Positions 55,523 to 64,000 of a stretch of 64,000 nucleotides of DNA are shown here, in pieces. Each line of letters opens with the position of its first letter. The stretch's first letter is position 1. The stretch spans positions 1 to 64,000 of the forward strand of contig JAUIMB010000001.1 in NCBI GenBank assembly GCA_030432635.1. The letters are read 5' to 3'. Both the position numbers and the translations under genes were made by a program. This stretch comes from Bacteroidia bacterium (GTDB lineage: Bacteria > Bacteroidota > Bacteroidia > Flavobacteriales > Flavobacteriaceae). The notes under the pieces were generated by a model. It saw only the letters and a list, made by a program, of their open reading frames with translations. It did not search any database and was not told the DNA's origin.

Positions 55523-56329
55523 CTAACAGCCTATCAAACCGAATGAAATGACCAATTCCTGATTTACATTTTCGCCTTTAGAATTTTTGGCAGGCAACCA
55601 AGTGCCAGGCGTATTATTAATCAGGTGTTTCATTTTTTTATCAATCTCTGGATAACCTGAATCCCGATCCAATCTGATGTCTTTAATCGCTCCAGCTTTA
55701 GTCACGGTAAAATACAGTTTTGCAGGCTTTAATTTTTCAGGGTCTACACCAATTAGTTCCGATTGGCAGCTTTCCTTGAGAAATAATTTCAAAGCTCCTT
55801 TCCCTTCAGAATATGACGCTTGATATTCTGGAACAATCGTATGGTGTGGCGATCTATAGCTATCGAAAAGTTTTCCAGAATTTGGTGATATCTCATCAAA
55901 GTCAATTCGAACCACGAAATTGGTAGAGTAGCTTGATGTTTTAAGTAGTTCAAGTTGTTTGTTGTTGAATTCTAACGTGTTTCCATCAACCCGAATGTCT
56001 GATTGTTTGTCATCAATAACGAGAACAACACTTGTGGATTTGACATTTGCGATGTGGTCCACAACTTCTCTTTCCAATAGCGTTTCGATAGAAGTCATCG
56101 TTTCTATGTCAGACTTTTTGATACCTTGAAACCTTGGACCAATATCATAAATGAAGTCGGGAAATGTCTTCAATTCATTGGTCAACAGGTTTTGATCTGC
56201 GTTCAAAACCGTTAAGTTTTCTTGCGCAGTGGTTGTATTGGGCGAGGTTGATTGTCGTCCATATACAGCTAGCATTCCAAAAGCAACACTCGTTACAGTT
56301 GCGATTGCGATTAAGGTTTGTTTCTTCAT
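55523..56329 (-). CDS. Secreted protein with TonB-C-like C-terminal domain
   Basis: A 268-residue exported protein with a signal peptide (MKKQTLIAIATVTSVAFGML) and a Ser/Thr-rich linker. The last 90 residues (LKPAKLYFTVTKAGAIKDIRL, EIDKKMKHLINNTPGTWLPAK, LVISFGLIGC) have the spacing of a TonB C-terminal (energy-transducer) fold, but there is no long Pro-rich region or clear permanent anchor. The middle contains VVLVIDDKQSDIRVDGN, like an ExbD segment. Carries motif C upstream. Confidence 0.75.
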   Translation of the reverse strand: MKKQTLIAIATVTSVAFGMLAVYGRQSTSPNTTTAQENLTVLNADQNLLTNELKTFPDFIYDIGPRFQGIKKSDIETMTSIETLLEREVVDHIANVKSTSVVLVIDDKQSDIRVDGNTLEFNNKQLELLKTSSYSTNFVVRIDFDEISPNSGKLFDSYRSPHHTIVPEYQASYSEGKGALKLFLKESCQSELIGVDPEKLKPAKLYFTVTKAGAIKDIRLDRDSGYPEIDKKMKHLINNTPGTWLPAKNSKGENVNQELVISFGLIGC

Positions 56330-56381
56330 AATAATGGGTTTTTTGATGATGTGTAAAACTATTCGAATTGAAATTTAAAAG

Positions 56382-56414
56382 TGTCAATTGAATGTCAAAA
56401 AAGTGCAAAATTAT
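56382..56414. promoter_or_regulatory. PhoB-like 11-bp direct repeats (motif C, copy 2)
   Basis: TGTCAATTGAA, TGTCAAAAAAG and TGCAAAATTAT begin at 56382, 56393 and 56404, exactly 11 bp apart, 53 bp upstream of the leftward gene start at 56329. Confidence 0.62.
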
Positions 56415-56429
56415 TCGGTTTACACAGAT

Positions 56430-57020
56430 CTAGTTTTGTTTCGGACATAATTTTGGATTCATACGGAACGCTCTCATTCGAGACCATATTTCATGATCGA
56501 ATGCTTTTGGAGACATACGAAAAATAACAATCGACGTAGAATTCGTTTTACAAAGGAATTGAGACATCTCAATATTCAACCTGATTGTTTTTCCAGTGTG
56601 AAAACCATCAAACACACTCATCTGACCTTGGTTTGAAACGTTTTTTTGAGAACCAAATTCAGAAAAGTTTAATAACGGATCAGGAAAGTCCTGGGACCAG
56701 TGATTTGGGATCATAAGGCTGTAAAAGTAGTGGTTCAAGTTGAATTGTAATTCGTACAGTGGAATGGTGGCATCGGTCTTGATAGACCAAGCCATAACCA
56801 AGGACCAAAATTCATCAGTGTTAGGATCATTCCATTTTGGGAAAAAGGAAAGCTCTTCATAGCCTTCCAATGTTAACTTTGGTGCCCAATCGATAGGAAA
56901 AGGTATGACTTCCTTACCATAGATGCTATCAGTTAAAATGAGGTTTTCGTATACCAGATCCTGAGCGTTCAAATAAGTGGTCATTATCGATATAAGAAGT
57001 ACAATGTAATAGAGTTTCAT
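56430..57020 (-). CDS. Hypothetical secreted protein
   Basis: A 196-residue exported protein (ATG at 57020 opens the signal peptide ending YLNAQ). The mature protein is aromatic-rich (FPKWNDPNTDEFWSLVMAWSI, LNHYFYSLMIPNHWSQDFP) with two Cys near the end. No family recognised. It is followed on the same strand by the TonB-C-like gene, each having its own motif C site. Confidence 0.75.
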   Translation of the reverse strand: MKLYYIVLLISIMTTYLNAQDLVYENLILTDSIYGKEVIPFPIDWAPKLTLEGYEELSFFPKWNDPNTDEFWSLVMAWSIKTDATIPLYELQFNLNHYFYSLMIPNHWSQDFPDPLLNFSEFGSQKNVSNQGQMSVFDGFHTGKTIRLNIEMSQFLCKTNSTSIVIFRMSPKAFDHEIWSRMRAFRMNPKLCPKQN

Positions 57021-57068
57021 GGTGATCTTATTTGGAAATACTAAACTATCCAATATACCATCACGATA

Positions 57069-57101
57069 CTTGAAAAAAGTGTCAAAAAAGTGTAAAAAGA
57101 T
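57069..57101. promoter_or_regulatory. PhoB-like 11-bp direct repeats (motif C, copy 3)
   Basis: TGTCAAAAAAG (57080) and TGTAAAAAGAT (57091) are 11 bp apart, with a degenerate TTGAAAAAAG just before them. The site lies 49-60 bp upstream of the leftward gene start at 57020. Confidence 0.6.
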
Positions 57102-57194
57102 GAATGTAATTCCTCTCGACCTTCAGTGTTTACAGGTACACTACAATACCCATCAATATTAAATGTGAAGCGGGTTGGAGTTCAAATTAATAAA

Positions 57195-57224
57195 AAAAGG
57201 CAAACTTAATTAAGCTTGCCTTTT
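57195..57224 (-). terminator. Terminator of the cytochrome/FG-GAP gene
   Basis: AAGGCAA-A-CTT and AAG-C-TTGCCTT form an 11-pair stem with one mismatch and an AATT loop; leftward it is followed by a U-run. It lies 22 bp beyond the stop codon at 57246. Confidence 0.85.
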
Positions 57225-57245
57225 CAATATCAATGATTCCTAATT

Positions 57246-60200
57246 TTAATTAACTATGAGTTTTAGGGTTTTACTGATACTTCCGCTTGATAATTCCGCG
57301 ATGTAAACTCCACTACTTAAAGTATTGACATCAACAGTGTTTATAAGGCTTGAGTCATCAAGAGTTTTTGTGTTTACCAATCTTCCATGGATATCATAAA
57401 TATTCAAATAACTATTTTCAGATAATTGACCCTTTATAATAATCTCACGACTCGCATTATTAGAATAAATTAAAATATCATCTAAACCACCAACGTTTGG
57501 TATTTCTTTATTAGAATATCTTAAGAAGAAACGACCTGTGCCTCTCAATTCTAAATTTGGTGTGAAGACATAATCAGATTCATTCAATAGCGTTAACGTT
57601 TTTAATTCTCTATCCTCAAGATACACATTTATATGGTTTGGCAGTGTGGCGTTATCTCCTAAACTTATGGTCAAGGCTGTTCCTGCTTGTGCTTTTACAC
57701 CTAACGGAATAACACTATCGTTGAAATCATCATAAGGTAACGATTGTATGGCGATATCTGCGCCTTGATTGTCTTCAACGAGGTTTGTGAAAATTGAAAA
57801 CGCGGCAGCCTTTCCAGCATAATGACTCGCATCATAACCATGATCCAACCCTCTAGTTGTTCCTTCAATAAAATAGATACTCGTTGTAGCGATAGTTTCA
57901 GAATTGCTCAGTTGCAAACTACTTAAAACGGAATTCAAATTATTTTGATAGCGTCCAATGATAAAGTCATCACTTGTTCCAGTCGTTCGCATTTCTGGTG
58001 TGAATTCCAAATCGTATAATGGTGCGTTTGTAGGATCAGCACTTACAAAGAAGCCTTGCCCTGGAGCGACAACAGTTGAGGCTGTTGTATTTGCCAAATT
58101 GTAAATGGTCCATCCATCTAAGGCGCTTCCATCATAGCCATAAATAGCTGCAGTTGGCGCATTCATCAATTGAATATTTCTCACACCTGGACTAACCTCG
58201 TGATTTAGAAAGGCTTGAACATTTAAATAGGAAGGATAAGGGTTCCCTACCAAATTCCATTCAAATTCAGTTGGACCAGAATTCGTGATATTGTAGGTGA
58301 TTGTACCATTATTGGCAGTTCCAGTAAAAGTAAACGTGCCATTGTCACTCGATGCAGCTCGATAGCCTACGCCTGGATCTAAAGTAATGGTAGAAGACCC
58401 ATCATAGGTCATATAATCACCAATGGTTTTATCATAATGACCAAACAAATATAAGGTGCCATTATTCAAAATGTTCGGATTTGCTAATGCAAAATCAGCG
58501 AACTGTTGGCCTGTTAATGGCGCAGAAATCAAATCATTACTTCCAGTCTCGCCAGAACCATTCATATTCACATGACGTTCATAATTGATGGTACCAGAGA
58601 GTGTTCCATCGAGAATCAAACTTGAGTATGTCGTAGACGTTGATTTCATGGTTGTCGTATTTGCCGATAAGGTCACTCCCGAATTTACCGTCAATGCAGC
58701 ACCAGCTTCTACCGTGATATCAGCAATGTCTGTATCCATAGAAATCACAGCATCACCAGATTCAACGACAATGATATCGTTATCCCTTGATACGTTATTA
58801 GGATCACTTGGCGACCATACACCATTATAGGTATACGTTATAGGCTCTTGACAGATTGCGGTAACAACAAGGTCATCAATTCCTGCTTCAACAATATCTC
58901 CATTCGCTGTGCCATCTGCTGCAGATACTCTAATGACCAAACTAGAGTTTTCTGGAATTTCTGCAGTGACTTCAGTCCATTGAGCCTGTACAGTGATGTC
59001 ACCATGAGACGCAAGGGTTGTATAGTTTGTGCCACCATCAATTGAATATTCCAATAAGAAGTAATCGCCTGAATCGCCACCTGCATCTCGCTGACCAAAG
59101 AAATACCAAATAGACAAATTAGATTCAGAAGGAATGGTATACACAGGCGATGTTGCAATGGAAACACCTCCATCAACATCATCAACACCTACTGAAAAAT
59201 TGGTAGCTGTGAAAAAGGCGTTTGTACCAGTAGCACTATGATCATCTTCTGGTTGTGTTTGTACACCAGATGCCGTTTGTGCAGAAGGGTCTCCAATAAT
59301 GAATGCTCCAGTAGTCGCAGTACCAGATGTGGTCCAATCGGTGCCTGTTCCGTTTTCGAAATCTACATTAACAACGGTTAAGTCAACACCTTCGCATGGG
59401 ATGTCACCCAAGCAGAAATTCGTGGTCTCTGAGTTTTCAAAGTTTCCACCAGAAGCAACTGTAGATTCATTAACCGTTACCGTATATGATCCATTTCCAT
59501 ATCCGCAGCAAATACCATCTCCATAAGTGTCATTAATGATAAAGTCATAGCAACCATCAGGAAGGCATTCTACAATATTGAGCGTAGAGCCATCGGCTTG
59601 ACCACCATAAGTTCCACCAGAAGCAACAGTGATTCCAGAGCTATTTTGGATTGACCAGCTTGTTTCTTCCGGATAGTCGTCAAATGTAATGGAAATCTCA
59701 ACATCCGTACATGTAACTACTGGACAAGCATCTGGACAAGATCCACCACAATCGACACCTGTTTCATCTCCATTTTGAATACCATCAGAACACGTTGGTG
59801 TTGGTTCGGTTTCAAGAATATATAAAAATTGATTAATGTCTGGATTAAGCACTTCATCAACAATGCCAGAAGGCCAGCGAACGACCACTTTTTCAATTTG
59901 TGTACTTACACCAATTCCGAAGTGTTGTGTATACGAATTCACTAAGCCATAACCTTCACCTGATTTTACATCACGTATTTGTTTTCCCCAAGAACCATAC
60001 AGTTCTACACGCGCTCCAATAGCATTAATGTTACTTACGGTTCCTTCTAACTGAATATTAATAAAGTTATTGGCATTTCCTTGGTTAAGCCAAATCCTAT
60101 CTTTTGTAGTACTAGGAGAATTCAAACCATTGGCATAGCCAGCATAAATATCCAAGAACCCATCATGGTTGATGTCTCCTACGGAAAATGATTGAATTTG

Positions 60201-62753
60201 ATTGGAACCGAACGGATTAGGTGCATTCTGAAAGGTGCCATCTCCATTGTTATAGAATAAATAGTGATTGTCACCAGACACCATTAAATCTAAATAGCCA
60301 TCATTATTGAAATCCCTGAAGAACCCTTGAATACCATAATAATTTGACGGATCAAGAGTTGGCATTAAACCACTACCGGAAGTGATTTCGGTAAAGGTAC
60401 CATCTCCATTGTTTCGCATTAAATTAGGTCCTGAAAAGTGATTAATAACGATGGCATCCAAATCACCATCATTATCAATATCGCCAAAATCAGATAACCA
60501 GGTTTGTTCCCCAATTTTAAGATTTGCTTGTTCGGCAACTTCAGTATAATTATTGTTGCCATCATTTTGCCATAGCATATTAATTCGACGTGGATCTGTG
60601 GGACTGTTCACACCACCTCTACATTTAGAGATGTAAAGATCAAGATCGCCATCATTGTCATAATCGATCCACATGCTCGCATAATTTCCAGAATTATCAC
60701 TTGCAGGAACAGTTTCCGTGCTAATTAAACTCGGACTGTATGTTAAGGTTCCGTCCTGATTATTTTGATAGGCTCTTGATTCGGCATCGTCATGACAGGC
60801 AAATATATCAGCCCAGCCATCATTGTTAATATCTGCAAAATTGGCACCTTGTAAGAATATATTTGAGTTCGTAAGTGTTGACTGTGAGTAGGAGTCAAGA
60901 CCATTATTGTTCGTAATAATTTTCAAGTTGTCATAAGCTCCACCAGACATGACATCGTTAAAACCATTATGGTCAAAGTCCGCAATCACTGTTCCCCATT
61001 GATTACTGTTACTCACAGTACCATGAAAATGACTTGTAAATGGTTGTCCAGGTCCATTTTGATATTGAATACGTAACTGTCGTGCATTATTAAACTGAAC
61101 AATATCGTCTTTTCCATCACCATTCATGTCGATGACTCCCATTGGTAATCCGCTAAAATTGTCCTCACCTAAAAGCGTTGTGCCATCAGTAAAAGCTACT
61201 GTATTTCCACCTGGATTACTATTGTTTACTGTAATTGTAGTTGTTGTTTGGTCAGATTGGAGTCCGTCATTAACCGTTAATGTTACGGTGTATTCCGCTG
61301 AATTCGTATATACATGGTTTGCTGTTACACCTGTAGCGGTAGTGCCATCTCCAAAATCCCAAAAATAAGAAAGCGTGTCACCATCAAGATCTGTTGATGC
61401 TGAAGCATCGAAATCAACACTCAAAGGTGCTGGTCCGTTTACGGTAGATGCTGAAAACAAGGCTTCAGGAGGAGAAGAAGTGGTTGGCGTTAAACTGTTG
61501 ATCCAGTCTTCAATCAATTGCACACCTGCCGTATCGACAACATCTTTTGCAATAGGTGGCATTTCGATACCTGTTTGCGTAGAGTTCATTCTAAAATGCG
61601 CCATGGAATTGGCAACATCCTGAGGAATGATCACTTTCGGATCATTCAAACCTTCATCATAGACCACATCACCATAAATGATATTTTGATTGGCCAATGG
61701 TGTCGAATAACGCGCATCAAACATGGCGACATTATCCACGGTTGGATTGTGACAACTCGAACAGTTAACATCGATATAGGAACGTGCTCTATCTTCTAGT
61801 GAAGCGCTTAAATCGTCTTTTGCAGCAACGGCTGGATAACTGCTTACATTGGCATCGGTAATCGTTTCAGTAATAAGTCCGAGTTCACTAAAATTAACCA
61901 ATTGGTTCATTGTAATCCCAGAACTAGGGTAAAGGATTGCCTTATTGAGGTTTCTTGTTTTCGGACCTAGAACACTTCCATTTTGGGGAAAGTGACAAGA
62001 CACGCATTCCGTTCTACTTGGGTAATGCCAAGATTGGGTTTCACCATCCACAACGATATCCTCGTCCAAGGCACCACTTAAAAGCGTGGCATCGGTTCCA
62101 GAGGCATTCCATTTATAGGTTAAATAGTAATAGACATCATCATCACCTTTTACTTCAAAACGCGTTTCAAGACGCTGACCATCAATTTCAAAATGCTTAA
62201 TGAGCACAGATCCTCGAGGGAAATCCCAAGCATCGTTTGTTGAATAGGTGATTTGCTCGTCAGCAGTATCGTAAGAGCCATCATTTGGTATGGCCATCCA
62301 TCGTTTTTTATCAGCACCATCAGACCAAAACGGTTCGATCATATCGTACGGAATAAGTCCAGGATTAGGGGTTAAGGTTACCAAATTTGAAAAGGCGCCA
62401 GTTCCTGACAGTAAGTTTGGCACACCAGTATTACCTGAAGGTGTTATTGTTGGTAAATTGCCATTAAGAAACTTCGCAATCGCTTCTGCAGTAATAGCAG
62501 GAGGTGCCATGGCAGCCGTTAGCGGCATATTGTCATTGACGATCGCATCGCGTCTTTCAAAGGTGGCTATGCTATTGTTGCCTTCTATGGATTTAAGACT
62601 GTAGGAACCTGAGCTTAGTTTTTCATGATCGGCAAGTTCAACCGCAACATAATCTGAATAGTGAGCGGTATTAAGTCGCGATTCATTAAGATACAAAATA
62701 GCAAGTGCTGCTATTGTAATCGTTACAAACGTAATAAGTTTCTTGTTGGCCAT
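57246..62753 (-). CDS. Diheme cytochrome c / PKD / FG-GAP / ASPIC-UnbV multidomain T9SS protein
   Basis: A 1835-residue exported protein. Domains in order: an N-terminal signal anchor; a diheme cytochrome c region (about 60-420) with CVSCH near 249 and CSSCH near 330, like the SO2930 family; a PKD domain (about 425-512, SYFWDFGDGTTATG); FG-GAP/VCBS repeats (about 515-870, with DIDNDGDLD and DINNDGWADIF calcium loops); an ASPIC/UnbV domain (about 880-955, VRWPSGIVDEV); a Cys-rich linker (CSDGIQNGDETGVDCGG); CBM-like beta domains; and a T9SS type A sorting domain at the end (LNIYDIHGRLVNTKTL). It probably places heme on the cell surface, though whether hemes are attached is inference. Confidence 0.9.
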   Translation of the reverse strand: MANKKLITFVTITIAALAILYLNESRLNTAHYSDYVAVELADHEKLSSGSYSLKSIEGNNSIATFERRDAIVNDNMPLTAAMAPPAITAEAIAKFLNGNLPTITPSGNTGVPNLLSGTGAFSNLVTLTPNPGLIPYDMIEPFWSDGADKKRWMAIPNDGSYDTADEQITYSTNDAWDFPRGSVLIKHFEIDGQRLETRFEVKGDDDVYYYLTYKWNASGTDATLLSGALDEDIVVDGETQSWHYPSRTECVSCHFPQNGSVLGPKTRNLNKAILYPSSGITMNQLVNFSELGLITETITDANVSSYPAVAAKDDLSASLEDRARSYIDVNCSSCHNPTVDNVAMFDARYSTPLANQNIIYGDVVYDEGLNDPKVIIPQDVANSMAHFRMNSTQTGIEMPPIAKDVVDTAGVQLIEDWINSLTPTTSSPPEALFSASTVNGPAPLSVDFDASASTDLDGDTLSYFWDFGDGTTATGVTANHVYTNSAEYTVTLTVNDGLQSDQTTTTITVNNSNPGGNTVAFTDGTTLLGEDNFSGLPMGVIDMNGDGKDDIVQFNNARQLRIQYQNGPGQPFTSHFHGTVSNSNQWGTVIADFDHNGFNDVMSGGAYDNLKIITNNNGLDSYSQSTLTNSNIFLQGANFADINNDGWADIFACHDDAESRAYQNNQDGTLTYSPSLISTETVPASDNSGNYASMWIDYDNDGDLDLYISKCRGGVNSPTDPRRINMLWQNDGNNNYTEVAEQANLKIGEQTWLSDFGDIDNDGDLDAIVINHFSGPNLMRNNGDGTFTEITSGSGLMPTLDPSNYYGIQGFFRDFNNDGYLDLMVSGDNHYLFYNNGDGTFQNAPNPFGSNQIQSFSVGDINHDGFLDIYAGYANGLNSPSTTKDRIWLNQGNANNFINIQLEGTVSNINAIGARVELYGSWGKQIRDVKSGEGYGLVNSYTQHFGIGVSTQIEKVVVRWPSGIVDEVLNPDINQFLYILETEPTPTCSDGIQNGDETGVDCGGSCPDACPVVTCTDVEISITFDDYPEETSWSIQNSSGITVASGGTYGGQADGSTLNIVECLPDGCYDFIINDTYGDGICCGYGNGSYTVTVNESTVASGGNFENSETTNFCLGDIPCEGVDLTVVNVDFENGTGTDWTTSGTATTGAFIIGDPSAQTASGVQTQPEDDHSATGTNAFFTATNFSVGVDDVDGGVSIATSPVYTIPSESNLSIWYFFGQRDAGGDSGDYFLLEYSIDGGTNYTTLASHGDITVQAQWTEVTAEIPENSSLVIRVSAADGTANGDIVEAGIDDLVVTAICQEPITYTYNGVWSPSDPNNVSRDNDIIVVESGDAVISMDTDIADITVEAGAALTVNSGVTLSANTTTMKSTSTTYSSLILDGTLSGTINYERHVNMNGSGETGSNDLISAPLTGQQFADFALANPNILNNGTLYLFGHYDKTIGDYMTYDGSSTITLDPGVGYRAASSDNGTFTFTGTANNGTITYNITNSGPTEFEWNLVGNPYPSYLNVQAFLNHEVSPGVRNIQLMNAPTAAIYGYDGSALDGWTIYNLANTTASTVVAPGQGFFVSADPTNAPLYDLEFTPEMRTTGTSDDFIIGRYQNNLNSVLSSLQLSNSETIATTSIYFIEGTTRGLDHGYDASHYAGKAAAFSIFTNLVEDNQGADIAIQSLPYDDFNDSVIPLGVKAQAGTALTISLGDNATLPNHINVYLEDRELKTLTLLNESDYVFTPNLELRGTGRFFLRYSNKEIPNVGGLDDILIYSNNASREIIIKGQLSENSYLNIYDIHGRLVNTKTLDDSSLINTVDVNTLSSGVYIAELSSGSISKTLKLIVN

Positions 62754-63175
62754 GTGCTTTTTGGAATTAACAAAAACATAAAGGCAAACCCATCACATGC
62801 TAGTCATATATTAACAGGTAAAATGATATGAAAACCGAATTAATACTGAAGTTTAGCTTGTGTAGTTTTTGCCATAATGCATTGATATAAGTTATGTTAA
62901 CAATATAAGAAATATATTCAAATCTAAAATACGACTTCAAGATGCCGAATAAAATGATGATATGGTAATATTTTCGTTGATTGTCTTGGTTTGTGGGTTG
63001 TGCTGTGGGTTTGGGCGCTTCCATAACGAAATTGTTATGCTAGGCGATTAACAGCAAAGAGGCGTTAATGTGTATGGAAACATATCATTTTTTTACATAA
63101 CGCTTAACCCTTATTACTCACGTCCCTGTACTTTTATTTTAACTATTTAAAAGTATTTCGTTGCTTTGTTTTAGA
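62754..63175. other. Intergenic region between divergent cytochrome protein and kinase genes
   Basis: 422 bases without a credible gene. Near its right part GGCGATTAA (63041) and GGCGTTAAT (63062) are similar direct repeats, and a related inverted copy CATAACGCTT lies at 63097. These could be regulatory sites but spacing is irregular. No confident promoter assigned. Confidence 0.5.
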
Positions 63176-64000
63176 ATGAGCACAAACATTACCACACATA
63201 CCAGTAATTTTAAGCTATCTCTTTATTGGAAATGTCAGCTCTTTGGATGGAGCATTGTGTCTATCTATTGGGCTTATACGGTTTATACGAGAGATAATTA
63301 TGGTGTGTTCTATACCGTTTTAAATTATGTGTTAGATATTTCCATTGGTATATGCCTTACCCATTTTTATAGACGATTTGCATTATACAAAAAATGGAAT
63401 GCACTTCCCCTTAAGAGATTACTGTATAGAGTAGTTCCAAGCATCCTCATATTGGCAATTTTATATGTGTTGATGAACAATGTAAAATGGTATATCTATT
63501 GGACCGCCTTTGCTGGAGAAGAAAAAGATTTATGGAAAGCCCTTATCTACTGGGATCCCATATTGCTTACAGGTTTGCGATTAATGTCTATTTGGATTCT
63601 TGCGTATCACTTATATCATTATTACCAAAGAGAGGTTGCGACTGCTAAAGAAAACGCACAACTATCACTTCTAACAAAACAAGTTCAGTTGGATAATTTA
63701 TCGACTCAGTTAAATCCACATTTTTTATTCAATTCATTAAATTCCATAAAATCCTTAATAGAGGAAGACCCAAGCAAAGCGAGAAGAGCTGTTGATTTAT
63801 TATCAGATTTATTGCGTTCGTCATTGTATGAAACAGATGACGATTTCATTGCTATAGAGGAAGAGCTCGCCTTAGTAAGCGATTATATAGAATTGGAGAA
63901 ATTGCGATTTGAAGAACGGTTATCATTAGAGATAACTTTGGACGACAATATAAAACATATAAAGGTTCCTACATTAAGTATTCAATTATTGATTGAAAAT
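63176..64000 (+). CDS. LytS-type sensor histidine kinase (3' end off window)
   Basis: The frame is open from ATG 63176 to the window edge (275 residues visible). Four hydrophobic segments fill the first 150 residues (VFYTVLNYVLDISIGICL, VVPSILILAILYVLM, ILLTGLRLMSIWILAYHLY among them). The kinase domain begins with a short coiled coil, then QLNPHFLFNSLNSIKSLIEED with the phospho-acceptor His182 and YIELEKLRF. The ATP-binding region starts at the edge (LLIEN). It belongs to the His_kinase family that pairs with LytTR regulators; such a gene probably follows beyond 64000. Confidence 0.92.
   Translation, partial: MSTNITTHTSNFKLSLYWKCQLFGWSIVSIYWAYTVYTRDNYGVFYTVLNYVLDISIGICLTHFYRRFALYKKWNALPLKRLLYRVVPSILILAILYVLMNNVKWYIYWTAFAGEEKDLWKALIYWDPILLTGLRLMSIWILAYHLYHYYQREVATAKENAQLSLLTKQVQLDNLSTQLNPHFLFNSLNSIKSLIEEDPSKARRAVDLLSDLLRSSLYETDDDFIAIEEELALVSDYIELEKLRFEERLSLEITLDDNIKHIKVPTLSIQLLIEN

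Noticed and set aside
62800-63024. A 74-codon minus-strand frame in the spacer before the second kinase
   Set aside because: It has low complexity, no signal or domain, and no plausible promoter or conserved context.
1-64000. CRISPR arrays, tRNA or rRNA genes, insertion sequences, phage genes
   Set aside because: I looked for phased repeats with unique spacers, cloverleaf-like segments, transposases and integrases and saw none; the only phased repeats are the 20-bp operator arrays and the 48-bp coding repeat.

Overview
The window is AT-rich DNA from a member of the Flavobacteriaceae (Bacteroidota). Support comes from several type IX secretion (T9SS) cargo proteins with type A or type B sorting domains, two PorP/SprF-family outer-membrane proteins, bacillithiol synthesis (BshA), TPR-containing signalling proteins, LytS/LytTR two-component genes, and promoters of the Bacteroidota type (TTG, about 19 bp, TAnnTTTG). 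Nothing in the sequence allows a secure genus call. Both ends cut through genes.

Layout. 1-8051 is a conserved housekeeping block: lptD (cut at the left edge), a divergent cell-wall amidase, an MlaD-type lipid-transport protein, a pair of iron-sulfur oxidoreductase subunits, two small conserved proteins and serB, with one REP-like palindromic element between the iron-sulfur genes. 8372-15643 is a signalling region: a TPR sensor kinase and LytTR response regulator, then a LamG-type T9SS protein, a Cys-rich lipoprotein, a LuxI-like acyltransferase and an isoprenylcysteine-methyltransferase-like protein. The three promoters after the regulator all carry the same tandem operator. 15784-27881 is mixed core: PhzF, a GH3/beta-lactamase fusion, bshA, DUF1853, a DEAD-box helicase, two lipoproteins, a TPR adenylyl cyclase, a YceI protein and a membrane-anchored winged-helix regulator. 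27886-43329 is a large leftward surface cluster: a 2739-residue SprB-like adhesin, two PorP/SprF barrels (one with a 12 x 16-residue helical repeat and a SPOR-like end), a second type B cargo protein, a beta-helix protein and a small secreted protein. 43843-49584 holds a degenerate intradiol-dioxygenase-like protein, an M23/LysM hydrolase, an alcohol dehydrogenase, a patatin and a T9SS protein. 49893-55434 is a two-gene, overlapping DUF4062 + STAND NTPase/WD40 module that looks like a conflict or defence system. 55523-62753 holds two small secreted proteins and a chimeric diheme-cytochrome/FG-GAP/T9SS protein. The right edge cuts a second LytS-type kinase.

The most interesting content is regulatory and was read directly from the DNA. 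(A) AACYACTAAAW pairs at an exact 20-bp period precede three promoters next to the LytTR regulator; one of these promoters drives the LuxI-like acyltransferase and methyltransferase pair, suggesting a small-molecule signalling circuit. (B) A different 20-bp-period array (GATRAAMTGCA) precedes two leftward genes at the head of the surface cluster. (C) PhoB-like 11-bp direct repeats (TGTCAAAAAAR) precede three secreted-protein genes, one of them divergent from the membrane-anchored winged-helix regulator. All functional links drawn from these motifs are inference.
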